Below are positions 1 through 7,124 of a DNA stretch of 9,377 nt, one piece after another. A model generated the notes under the pieces. That model was not told the DNA's origin. It searched no databases and saw only the letters and a list, made by a program, of their open reading frames with translations. Made by a program: the position numbers and the translations under genes. Where the stretch lies: NCBI GenBank assembly GCA_021802115.1, contig JAKABA010000153.1, positions 1-9,377 on the forward strand. Direction: 5' to 3'. This stretch comes from a bacterium (lineage in GTDB: Bacteria; Chloroflexota; Dormibacteria; UBA8260; Bog-877). How positions within the stretch are numbered: position 1 is the stretch's first letter; every line of letters starts with the position of its first letter.

Positions 1-1572
1 CCCATCCGGAGTGAACGAGACCCCGACCACCGACTTCGGGTAGGCGATCTGGTTGGTGAGGTGGAAAAGGTAGATGATCCCGTTGTACTGCAGCATCGCC
101 TTCTCGGCCTGGTAGTAGAGGGCCTTACGGGTGGCGACGTTGGTCGTCGCCTTGGCCTGGGCCAGGGGGCCGAGTACTGACTGTGGAGCCTGCCCCGAGT
201 AGTCGAAGGCGCTCCCCTGGGTGTAGAAGGGCGTGGTGTTCTGGTCCGGGTCCACCCGGCCCGACCAGCCGATGTCGAAGAGCTGGTAGTTGCCCGCCTG
301 GGCGTTGGCCAGCGCCGAGGTGAACTCGGTGGGCTGCACCGTGATGTTGAAGCCGGCGGCCTTGGCCTCGGTGGCCTCGATCTCCCCCTGCTGGACGTTG
401 ACGGTTCCCGTGGGCACCATCAGGGTGAGGTTGATGGGAGTTGGCACCCCCGACTCCTGGACCAGCTTCTTGGCCTCGGTGATGTTGGTGGCTGGGCAGC
501 TCAGCTTGGTGTAGAAGACGCTGGCCGGACTGATGGGACCACATCCGACCACGTTGCTGTTCTGGTAGGCGACGGAGTTGATCGTCTGCCGGTCCAGGGT
601 GAGCGCCAGCGCCTCCCTCAGCAGTGGATGGGTCGCCAGCGGGTTGTTGGCGACCGCGGCGGGCTTGAGCCAGCCGTTGCCATTGGTGATGTTGATGGTT
701 ATCCCCTCGTAGCCGTTGGATGTCAGCTGGGAGGTGACGTAGGAGCTGTTGGTGGTCAGCAGCTTGTAGTCGTTGGCGGCCAGGCAGCCGGGGCCGGCGA
801 CATTGATCGCCCCCGAGAGGAGGTCGGAGTAGCAGGTGGCGGGGTCGGTGATGGCCTCAAAGATGAGGGTCTGGATGTGCGGGGTGCCCCCGAAAAAGTA
901 GTGGGAGCGGGTGAGGATCACCTCGTTCAGGGAAGGCCGCGACTTGAAGGCGAACGGGCCCACGCAGACCGGGTCCTCGAAGAAGTTGGCGCCCTCGCGG
1001 GCCAGCGCCGTCGGCGACATTACGATCCCCGACCGCGCCGCCAGGATGCTGGTCAGCGGAGCGTCGGGTGCCGAGAGATGGAGCTGGACGGTCAGGCTGT
1101 TGACCACGGTGACGCTCGATACCAGCTTGAGGTTGGCGGCCCGGGCTGAGGTGGGGAGCGTCTTATCGCGCTCCAACGAGGTCTGCACCGCCTGCGCGGT
1201 GAGGGGCGTGCCGTCGTTGAACTTGACGCCCTTGCGCAGGTGGATGGTGTACAGGAGCCCGCCATCCGACACGGTAGGCAGCGCCGAGGCCAGCGAGGGG
1301 ACCACCGCCATCTGGGAGTTGATCCCATACAGGCTGAGGCACATGTTGGCGAAGATGATCCGTCCCACCAGGGACCCCTCGGTCGAGGGATCCAGGGCGG
1401 TGGGGGCGTTGGGGATCCCGACGATCAGGGTGCCGCCGTTCTGGATCTTGGGTGCCTTCGGGGTGTGGTGATTGTTGGCCGGGGCCGACGAGCAGGCGGC
1501 GAGGAGCAAGGCGGCACCTCCGACGGCTGCTCCCGTCCGCAGACCCCGCGGGGGCCTCAACTTGATTCCCAT
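1..1572 (-). CDS. ABC transporter solute-binding lipoprotein, family 5 (partial, C-terminus off window)
   Basis: An open frame of 524 codons reads leftward from the ATG at 1572 to the window edge without a stop, so only the last few percent is missing. The first 27 residues form a lipoprotein signal: basic n-region (MGIKLRPPRGLR), Ala/Leu-rich core, then lipobox LAAC with Cys27 as the lipidated residue, followed by a Ser/Pro/Asn-rich linker. The mature part starts GGTLIVGIPNAP and contains LYTIHLRKGVKFNDGTPLTA, the classic N-terminal signature of SBP_bac_5 (DppA/OppA/NikA-like) proteins. Near the end, LFDIGWSGRVDPDQNTTPFY is the family's conserved W-G-x-x-D-P-D motif. It should bind a peptide, metal chelate or other small solute outside the membrane and deliver it to an ABC permease, none of which is in view. 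Upstream of the start the minus strand reads GGAGGT and GAGGAG. It diverges from the lyase operon, so it may supply that pathway's substrate; this is inference. Confidence 0.93.
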   Translation of the reverse strand, partial: MGIKLRPPRGLRTGAAVGGAALLLAACSSAPANNHHTPKAPKIQNGGTLIVGIPNAPTALDPSTEGSLVGRIIFANMCLSLYGINSQMAVVPSLASALPTVSDGGLLYTIHLRKGVKFNDGTPLTAQAVQTSLERDKTLPTSARAANLKLVSSVTVVNSLTVQLHLSAPDAPLTSILAARSGIVMSPTALAREGANFFEDPVCVGPFAFKSRPSLNEVILTRSHYFFGGTPHIQTLIFEAITDPATCYSDLLSGAINVAGPGCLAANDYKLLTTNSSYVTSQLTSNGYEGITINITNGNGWLKPAAVANNPLATHPLLREALALTLDRQTINSVAYQNSNVVGCGPISPASVFYTKLSCPATNITEAKKLVQESGVPTPINLTLMVPTGTVNVQQGEIEATEAKAAGFNITVQPTEFTSALANAQAGNYQLFDIGWSGRVDPDQNTTPFYTQGSAFDYSGQAPQSVLGPLAQAKATTNVATRKALYYQAEKAMLQYNGIIYLFHLTNQIAYPKSVVGVSFTPDG

Positions 1573-1710
1573 GATCTCCTCGTGACCTCCACTATTCGCT
1601 GCTGTAGTCGACCGGGACCAGGCGTCGGGCCCGATTAATTGCAGACCTGACGGCTCCGGGACCCGCCCGGACCCGCGGCCGTTGCGGCGGCATCCCGCCG
1701 GCTGCGGAGT

Positions 1711-1718
1711 GGTACACC
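1711..1718. promoter_or_regulatory. Candidate regulator half-palindrome GGTACACC
   Basis: GGT-AC-ACC has the GGT-NN-ACC symmetry common in operators of FadR/FCD-type GntR proteins, one of which is encoded at the end of the neighbouring operon. It lies about 140 bases upstream of the binding-protein start. Such a short site can occur by chance in GC-rich DNA; support comes only from the related sites near 1826 and 1948 in the same region. Confidence 0.2.
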
Positions 1719-1825
1719 TGGCCGGCCATAAGCCCTTCCTCCCGTGCGTCCGCCGCCCGTTCCCGCGGGGTGCATGGCCACCCCATCGGGCCGGTGTCGA
1801 TCTCCAGCGCCAATGGCAGGCCGAC

Positions 1826-1834
1826 TGTATACCA
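1826..1834. promoter_or_regulatory. Candidate regulator site TGTATACCA
   Basis: The site contains the palindrome GTATAC at 1827-1832 and matches seven of eight bases of GGTATACC. It lies in the middle of the divergent region, in one of its few AT-rich spots. GntR/FCD regulators often bind short inverted repeats with GT and AC arms. No experimental or comparative support is available here. Confidence 0.28.
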
Positions 1835-1946
1835 TCCACCACGTGGGTGTAAAGGGGCAACCGGGACCCGCCGTCGAGCCGTGCCGAGGGGGTCGCGGAG
1901 GCGCTGACGGCCCGGCCTGCGGGTGGTAGAGTTTGGCCGATCGGTT

Positions 1947-1955
1947 TGGTATATG
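1947..1955 (+). promoter_or_regulatory. Possible extended -10 overlapping a GGTATA operator-like half-site
   Basis: TGG-TATATG resembles an extended -10 element (TGn plus a TATAAT-like hexamer, four of six matches). A start site a few bases downstream would give a 5' leader of about 60 bases before the lyase ATG. The same bases carry GGTATA, the left part of the GGTATACC-like motif, so a bound repressor would block the promoter. The adjacent CCGATCGG at 1937-1944 could be part of the control region. Confidence 0.28.
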
Positions 1956-2021
1956 TCACGCCACACGCCAGCCCGGCGGCCGCAGAGCGCGGGCGGTGTC
2001 AGCGGCTGGGGAGGCCAGGTG

Positions 2022-3725
2022 ATGTCCGAGTCGGGCGAGCTCAGCGCGGACTCCGGGGCGGGCACCGTCTCCGGGGGGCACCTGGTGGCGCGCGCCCTGC
2101 GCGCTGAGGGGGTGGACGTCATCTTCACCCTCTGCGGCGGTCACATCATCGACATCTATGACGGCTGCCTGGACGAGGGGATCCGGATCGTCGACGTCCG
2201 CCACGAGCAGGTGGCGGCGCATGCGGCCGATGGGTACTCGCGGGTGACGGGGACGGCGGGATGCGCGGTGGTCACCGCGGGACCGGGCACCACCGACGCC
2301 ATAACCGGGGTGGCCAACGCCTTCCGGGCGGAGAGCCCGATGCTGCTGATCGGCGGGCAGGGAGCGACGGACCAGCATCGCATGGGATCCCTGCAGGACC
2401 TCCCCCATGTGGATCTGCTGCGCCCGATCACCAAGTTCGCGGCCTCGGTGCCCACCACCTCCCGCGTGGCCGACATGGTCTCCATGGCCTTCCGGGAGGC
2501 TTACCTCGGCGCCCCCGGGCCGTCCTTCCTGGAGATCCCCCGGGACGTGCTGGATCGTCGCATCCCCTTGGAGCAGGCGGTCATCCCCGAGCCCGGCCGT
2601 TACCGCGCCTCGACCCGCAGCCTCGGCGACCCCAAGGACGTGGAGAGGTTGGCGGAGCTGCTCGCCAACTCCAGCCGGCCGTGCATCCTGCTGGGCCAGC
2701 AGGTCTGGACCTGCCGGGCCGGGGAGGCCGCTGCCGACCTCTGCCGGAAGCTCGATGTCCCCGCCTTTTTGAACGGGGCGGGCCGGGGGACACTGCCTCC
2801 GGGCGACCCCCATCACTTCCAGCTCACCCGACGCTACGCGTTCTCCCGCGCGGACCTGATAGTGGTGGTCGGCACCCCCTTCGACTTCCGACTCGGGTAT
2901 GGCAAGCGGCTCGGCCAGCAGGCCGCGGTGGTCCAGATAGACCTCGACTACCGCACCGTGGGCCGGAACCGCGACCTCTCCCTGGGGCTGGTCGGGGACT
3001 GCTCAGTGATCCTGGCGGCGGCGGCGCAGGCCGCCTCCAGCTCCGCCGGGGAGGCCGCCGGAGATCGCCGCGCGTGGCTCCGGGAGCTGCGCTCCGAAGA
3101 GGAGCGCCTCCACGCACTGCGCGCTCCCCAGCTGCACTCTGAGGCCTGCCCCATCCACCCCATGCGCCTTGCTAGCGAGATCAATTCCTTCCTCACCGAC
3201 GACACGATCTACATCGGGGACGGGGGCGACGTGGTCACCACCGCGGGCCAGGTGGTGCAGCCCCATCTGCCCGGGCACTGGATGGACCCGGGGCCGCTCG
3301 GAACCCTCGGCGTGGGCATCGGCTTTGCCATGGCCGCCAAGTTGGCCCGGCCCGACCAGGAGGTCCTCTGTTACTTCGGCGACGGAGCTCTGAGCCTCAC
3401 CGGCTTCGACTTCGAGACCATGGTGCGCTACCAACTCCCCTTCGTCGGCGTGGTGGGCAACAACTCCCATATGAACCAGATACGGTTCGGCCAGATCTCC
3501 AAGTACGGCCGGGAGCGCGGGGAGGTGGCCAACCAGCTCGGGGACCTGGCCTACGACCGGTTCGCCCAAGCCCTCGGCGGGTACGGCGAAGAGGTCCGCC
3601 TGCCCGCGGACATACGACCGGCCCTGGAGCGGGCGCGCGAGTCGGGCCTGCCCGCCCTCATCAATGTCTGGGTGGATCCCGAGGAGTTCGCCTCCGGGAC
3701 CGTGAACCAGACCATGTACAAGTGA
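2022..3725 (+). CDS. Thiamine-diphosphate-dependent acyl-CoA C-C lyase (2-hydroxyacyl-CoA lyase / oxalyl-CoA decarboxylase superfamily)
   Basis: This 567-residue protein has the three-domain ThDP fold: pyrimidine-binding (about 16-185), central (about 205-340) and diphosphate-binding (about 385-550). Visible catalytic features are Glu62 in VRHEQ, which activates the cofactor, and the metal/diphosphate motif GDG (453-455) followed by NN (480-481). The start at 2022 is chosen because GGGGAGG ends seven bases before it; an in-frame extension back to 1923 has no such site and looks like noise. Known oxalyl-CoA decarboxylases carry GDYEE, TWGVMGIGMG and GDSAFGFSGME at key places; here these read GSLQDLP (122-128), LGTLGVGIG and GDGALSLTGFD. 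The GSLQDLP stretch is closer to human HACL1 (GAFQEFP). With a formyl-CoA transferase 43 bases downstream, the likely role is cleavage of a 2-hydroxyacyl-CoA (or oxalyl-CoA) to formyl-CoA plus a carbonyl product. Automatic pipelines would probably call it acetolactate synthase-like; an ALS role fits the context poorly. Confidence 0.88.
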   Translation: MSESGELSADSGAGTVSGGHLVARALRAEGVDVIFTLCGGHIIDIYDGCLDEGIRIVDVRHEQVAAHAADGYSRVTGTAGCAVVTAGPGTTDAITGVANAFRAESPMLLIGGQGATDQHRMGSLQDLPHVDLLRPITKFAASVPTTSRVADMVSMAFREAYLGAPGPSFLEIPRDVLDRRIPLEQAVIPEPGRYRASTRSLGDPKDVERLAELLANSSRPCILLGQQVWTCRAGEAAADLCRKLDVPAFLNGAGRGTLPPGDPHHFQLTRRYAFSRADLIVVVGTPFDFRLGYGKRLGQQAAVVQIDLDYRTVGRNRDLSLGLVGDCSVILAAAAQAASSSAGEAAGDRRAWLRELRSEEERLHALRAPQLHSEACPIHPMRLASEINSFLTDDTIYIGDGGDVVTTAGQVVQPHLPGHWMDPGPLGTLGVGIGFAMAAKLARPDQEVLCYFGDGALSLTGFDFETMVRYQLPFVGVVGNNSHMNQIRFGQISKYGRERGEVANQLGDLAYDRFAQALGGYGEEVRLPADIRPALERARESGLPALINVWVDPEEFASGTVNQTMYK

Positions 3726-3768
3726 GCCGGGGTCCCAGGAGGATGCCGGCCTGGCAAGGGGAGTTGCG

Positions 3769-5001
3769 ATGAGCAAGGCGCTGGAAGGGATCCGGGTGGT
3801 GGACATGACCCACGTCCAGGCCGGACCGGTCTGCACCCAGATGCTGGCCTGGCTGGGCGCCGATGTGATCAAGATCGAGCCGCCGGGGAGGGGTGACGTC
3901 ACCCGCACCCAGCTCCGCGACCTCCCCGACGTGGACAGCCTCTACTTCACGATGCTCAACTCGAACAAGCGCAGCCTCACCCTGGACATCAAGCACCCGC
4001 TGGGCCAGGAGCTCCTCTGGGACCTCCTGCGCCGGTCCGATGTCCTGGTGGAGAACTTCGGCCCCGGGACCCTCGACCGCCAGGGGATCACCTGGGCGCG
4101 GGTTCACGCGGAGGCGCCACGGCTGATCTACGCCTCAATCAAGGGCTTTGGTCCCGGCGACTATGAGAACGCCAAGGCCTACGAGACCATAGCCCAGGCC
4201 ATGGGCGGAGCCATGAGCACCACCGGCTTCCAGGACGGCCCCCCGACCTCCACAGGGGCGCAGATAGGCGACTCCGGCTCCGCCGTGCATCTGCTGGCGG
4301 CCATCTTGGCGGCCCTGCTACAGCGGCACCAGACCGGACGGGGGCAGAGGGTCCAGGTGGCGATGCAGCACGCGGTGCTGAACCTCTGCCGGGTCAAGAT
4401 CCGAGACCACCAGCGCCTCCAGCACGGTCCCCTCGCCGAGTATCCGAACTCGCAGTTCGGCAAGAGCGTGCCCCGGTCGGGCAACGCCTCGGGTGGTGGC
4501 CAGCCCGGCTGGGCGCTGCGCTGTCGTCCCGGGGGGCCCGACGACTTCATATACGTGATCATCCAGCCGCACATCTGGGAGCGCCTCCTGAGGCGGATCG
4601 ACCGCGATGACCTGCTGGGCAACCCCGCCTGGGACACCCCGGAGGGCCGGCTCTCCCATCTGGACGAGGTCTTTTCAGTGATCGAGGAATGGACCATCCG
4701 CCACACCAAGTGGGAGGTCTTCGACGCCTTCAGCGCCATCGACGTTCCCTGCGGACCGGTGTTCGACACCAGCGACCTGGTGGCCGACGGATCGCTGCGG
4801 GGCAACGGCATGATCGTCGAGGTGGAGCATCCCCAGCGGGGCACCTACCTCAACGTGGGTTGCCCGCTGCGCCTCTCGGACTCGCCGGTCGAGGTCGGGC
4901 GCTCGCCACTTTTGGGCGAGCACTCCGAGGTGGTGCTACGCGAGGTCCTGGGATTTGGGGAGGAGGAGGTGGCTCGAGTCCGCCGGGAGGGGGTGATCTG
5001 A
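3769..5001 (+). CDS. frc: Formyl-CoA transferase, class III CoA transferase (Frc/YfdW type)
   Basis: The 410-residue product resembles formyl-CoA:oxalate CoA-transferases along its whole length (Oxalobacter FRC 428, E. coli YfdW 416 residues). The nucleophilic Asp is Asp168 in QIGDSGS (Asp169 in FRC). Also present are Gln17 in THVQAGP, Tyr59, Tyr138 and the glycine loop before QPGW. Position 48 is Gln, as in YfdW, where Oxalobacter FRC has Trp; Val44 is also YfdW-like. The first glycine of the GGGG active-site loop is Ser241. It lacks the insertion that makes Oxalobacter FRC longer. Class III enzymes move CoA between carboxylates through an aspartyl-CoA thioester and form interlocked dimers. 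Here the donor is probably formyl-CoA made by the upstream lyase, and the acceptor oxalate or a 2-hydroxy acid (inference). AAGGGGAG at 3756-3763 is the ribosome-binding site. Confidence 0.93.
   Translation: MSKALEGIRVVDMTHVQAGPVCTQMLAWLGADVIKIEPPGRGDVTRTQLRDLPDVDSLYFTMLNSNKRSLTLDIKHPLGQELLWDLLRRSDVLVENFGPGTLDRQGITWARVHAEAPRLIYASIKGFGPGDYENAKAYETIAQAMGGAMSTTGFQDGPPTSTGAQIGDSGSAVHLLAAILAALLQRHQTGRGQRVQVAMQHAVLNLCRVKIRDHQRLQHGPLAEYPNSQFGKSVPRSGNASGGGQPGWALRCRPGGPDDFIYVIIQPHIWERLLRRIDRDDLLGNPAWDTPEGRLSHLDEVFSVIEEWTIRHTKWEVFDAFSAIDVPCGPVFDTSDLVADGSLRGNGMIVEVEHPQRGTYLNVGCPLRLSDSPVEVGRSPLLGEHSEVVLREVLGFGEEEVARVRREGVI
4986..4990 (+). promoter_or_regulatory. Ribosome-binding site that decides a CTG start
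   Basis: GGAGG inside the end of the transferase gene stands seven bases before the CTG at 4998. No in-frame ATG, GTG or TTG lies near the expected N-terminus of the next gene, so this site supports the unusual CTG start. The GTG at 4993 is in the wrong frame. Confidence 0.5.
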
Positions 5002-7124
5002 CCGCCGCCGGGCTGCGCCGCGCCCTGGACCGGGGGGAGGCGCAGCTGCTCGGCAGCGAGCTCTCCGGAGTCTGCTCGGCCTACGGCATCCCGCTCCCCC
5101 GGGAGGCGATCGGGCTGGATCCGACGGAGGCCGGCCGGCTGGCCGCCGAGATCGGGTTTCCCGTGGCGCTGAAGGTCGTCTCGCCGGACGTCGTCCACAA
5201 GACCGAGGCGGGGGCGGTGGCCCTCGGGCTGGCATCAGAGGCCGAGGTCGTGTTCGAGGGCGGGCGTCTGCTCCAGACCGTGAGCCGTCGCGTTCCCGAG
5301 GCGCGGATCGACGGGCTTCTGGTGCAGGCTATGGCCCCTCCGGGCCACGAGGTGATCGTCGGCGCCACCCTCGACCCCACCTTCGGACCGCTACTCGCCT
5401 TCGGGATGGGGGGAACGGCGGTGGAGGTGGCACGGGACGTCACGTTCTCCCTCGCTCCCGTCACTCGAGAGGAGGCGCGCCGGATGCTGGACCGGATCGC
5501 GGGGGCGCCGATCCTGCGCGGGGTGAGGGGCCAGCCCGGAGTGGACCTGGAGGCGCTGGCGGACCTCCTCGTCGCGGTCTCCCGGCGCAGCCCAGAGAAC
5601 CCGGAGATCTCCGAGGTCGACCTGAACCCGGTGGTGGTCGGCGAGCGAGGAGCATTGGTGGCGGACGCCCGGATCCTCCTCTCCGAGCCCCCACCGGCGC
5701 CGCAGCCCCGCCCCTCCCGCGACCAGATCCTCCAGGAGATGACCCGGCTGTTGCGGCCCCGGTCGGTCGCGATCATCGGGGCCTCGGCGGAGCCCGGCAA
5801 GATCGGGAACTCTGTGCTGCGGAACCTGATAGAGGGCGGCTACCGCGGGCGGATCTACCCGGTGAACCCCAGGGCCCAGGAGATCCTCGGGCTTCCCTGC
5901 TACGCCCGGGTGGAGGACGTCGCCGAGGAGGTCGACCTGGCCATCTTCACCATCCCCGCGGCGGCCGTGATCGAGGGTATGGAGCAGATCGGCCGCCGCG
6001 GGATCCGCGCGGCGGTGCTCATCCCCTCGGGCTTCTCGGAGGTGGGGCGGCCCGACCTGCAGCGCCAGCTCCAGGAGGTGGCGCTGCGCCATGGCATCCG
6101 CTTCCTGGGCCCCAACATCTACGGCTATTACTACACCCCGGATTCGATCTGCGCCACCTTCTGCACCCCCTTCGACCTGAGTGGCCCGGTGGCGCTGACC
6201 TCCCAGTCCGGTGGCATCGGCATGGCCATCCTGGGCTTCGCCCGCTCCACGAAGCTGGGCGTCTCGGCGATCGTCGGCCTCGGCAACAAGGCCGACGTCG
6301 ACGAGGACGACCTGCTCACCTTCTTCGCCGAGGACCGCACCACCTCCTGCATCGCCATGCACATGGAGGACCTCAAGGACGGCCGGGCCTTCCTCGAGGC
6401 GGCGCGCCGGGTCTCGCCGTCCAAGCCAGTCATCGTCCTGAAGGCGGGGCGCACCCGGGCAGGGGCCAGGGCCGCCCGCTCGCACACTGCCGCCCTGGCC
6501 GGCGACGACAAGGTCTATCAGGACCTCTTCGCCGCCCACGGAGTGGTGCGCGCCCCCGGCCTGCGGGACCTCCTGGAGTACGCCAGGGCGCTGCCCATGC
6601 TGCCCACCCCGCGGGGCGAGAACGTCCTCATCATCACCGGTGCCGGCGGCTCTGGAGTCCTGCTGTCGGACGCCTGCGTCGACGCGGGGTTGGAGCTGAT
6701 GGAGGTCCCGGACGACCTGGACCGCTCCTTCCGCGCCCATATCCCTCCCTTCGGTGCCGCCGGCAACCCGGTGGACATCACGGGCGGCGAGCCACCGTCC
6801 ACCTATCGCGCCACCATCGACCTGGGCCTTCGGGATCCGCGAGTTCACGCGCTGGTGATCGGCTACTGGCACACCATCGTCACCCCGCCCCTGGTGTTCG
6901 CCGAACTGCTGGTGGACGCGGTCGAGTCGGCCCGGCTCCGGGGCAACGACAAGCCGGTGGTGGTGTCCCTGGCCGGGGATATCGAGGTGGAGGCCGCCGT
7001 GGAACTGCTGTTCTCGCACGGCATCCCCGCGTACCCCTACAGCACGGAGATCCCGGTCGAAGTCCTGGGGGCCAAGTACCGCTGGGCCCGGGCCACCGGG
7101 AACCTCCCCGTGGCTCCGGCATGA
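4998..7124 (+). CDS. ADP-forming acyl-CoA synthetase, fused beta-alpha type (acetate--CoA ligase family)
   Basis: About 708 residues, the usual size for a fused ADP-forming acyl-CoA synthetase. Order: ATP-grasp domain (about 15-235) with YGIPLP, His67 in VVHKTE and Asp208 in EVDLNP; Rossmann CoA-binding domain from about 253 (SVAIIGAS); succinyl-CoA-synthetase-like domains with SQSGGIG, GNKADVDEDD and the phosphohistidine loop SHTAALAG, His496. The enzyme interconverts acyl-CoA + ADP + Pi and acid + CoA + ATP by relaying phosphate between histidines. Homology begins right at the end of the transferase gene. The frame stays open upstream to 4689, but that stretch is transferase sequence in another frame, so I place the start at CTG 4998, which overlaps the TGA as CTGA behind a good GGAGG. 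GPNIYGYYYTP replaces the usual GPNCLG-type motif, suggesting a distinct subfamily. In this operon it may prime acid activation or recover ATP from formyl-CoA or another acyl-CoA. Confidence 0.88.
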   Translation: MTAAGLRRALDRGEAQLLGSELSGVCSAYGIPLPREAIGLDPTEAGRLAAEIGFPVALKVVSPDVVHKTEAGAVALGLASEAEVVFEGGRLLQTVSRRVPEARIDGLLVQAMAPPGHEVIVGATLDPTFGPLLAFGMGGTAVEVARDVTFSLAPVTREEARRMLDRIAGAPILRGVRGQPGVDLEALADLLVAVSRRSPENPEISEVDLNPVVVGERGALVADARILLSEPPPAPQPRPSRDQILQEMTRLLRPRSVAIIGASAEPGKIGNSVLRNLIEGGYRGRIYPVNPRAQEILGLPCYARVEDVAEEVDLAIFTIPAAAVIEGMEQIGRRGIRAAVLIPSGFSEVGRPDLQRQLQEVALRHGIRFLGPNIYGYYYTPDSICATFCTPFDLSGPVALTSQSGGIGMAILGFARSTKLGVSAIVGLGNKADVDEDDLLTFFAEDRTTSCIAMHMEDLKDGRAFLEAARRVSPSKPVIVLKAGRTRAGARAARSHTAALAGDDKVYQDLFAAHGVVRAPGLRDLLEYARALPMLPTPRGENVLIITGAGGSGVLLSDACVDAGLELMEVPDDLDRSFRAHIPPFGAAGNPVDITGGEPPSTYRATIDLGLRDPRVHALVIGYWHTIVTPPLVFAELLVDAVESARLRGNDKPVVVSLAGDIEVEAAVELLFSHGIPAYPYSTEIPVEVLGAKYRWARATGNLPVAPA

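Larger units (their letters stand above)
1573..2021. other. Divergent intergenic region between the binding protein and the lyase operon
   Basis: About 450 bp lie between the two divergent starts. Open frames exist on both strands, but they have no recognisable protein similarity and look like GC-rich chance frames. Promoters for both genes should lie here. I see no convincing -35/-10 pair for the binding-protein gene. For the operon, TGG followed by TATATG at 1947-1955 resembles an extended -10 element, about 67 bases before the lyase ATG, but its -35 is poor (TAGAGT at 1927-1932). Other marks are a perfect 8-bp palindrome CCGATCGG at 1937-1944, GGCCGGCC at 1720-1727, and three GGTATACC-like sites listed separately. 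Confidence 0.6.

Noticed and set aside
1923..2021. N-terminal extension of the ThDP lyase with ATGs at 1923 and 1953
   Set aside because: The added residues are Arg/Gly/Pro-rich without similarity to the family, there is no good ribosome-binding site, and they overlap the likely promoter. GGGGAGG seven bases before ATG 2022 is much better.
2022..3725. Acetolactate synthase assignment for the ThDP enzyme
   Set aside because: General ThDP motifs fit, but no regulatory-subunit gene or branched-chain biosynthesis gene is nearby. The neighbours handle acyl-CoA and formyl-CoA, so a CoA-thioester lyase is more likely.
3743..3772. Nine-codon mini-frame (MPAWQGELR) whose TGA overlaps the transferase ATG, preceded by AGGAGG
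   Set aside because: AGGAGG directly touches the ATG, leaving no spacing for initiation, and the peptide is too short to judge. It could be a coupling leader, but nothing beyond position supports it.
1956..3908. Two overlapping minus-strand open frames (301 and 286 codons) opposite the lyase gene
   Set aside because: Both are low-complexity translations without family features, lying antisense to a clear ThDP enzyme.
4689..4997. Upstream extension of the acyl-CoA synthetase to ATG 4689
   Set aside because: This stretch is the well-conserved 3' part of the transferase gene read in another frame; the low-complexity Gly/Arg-rich peptide has no ATP-grasp similarity.
5391..7019. A 542-codon open frame on the minus strand opposite the synthetase
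   Set aside because: Long antisense frames are expected opposite GC-rich genes. The peptide is rich in His, Gly, Arg and Gln with no recognisable domain, while the plus strand has clear catalytic motifs.
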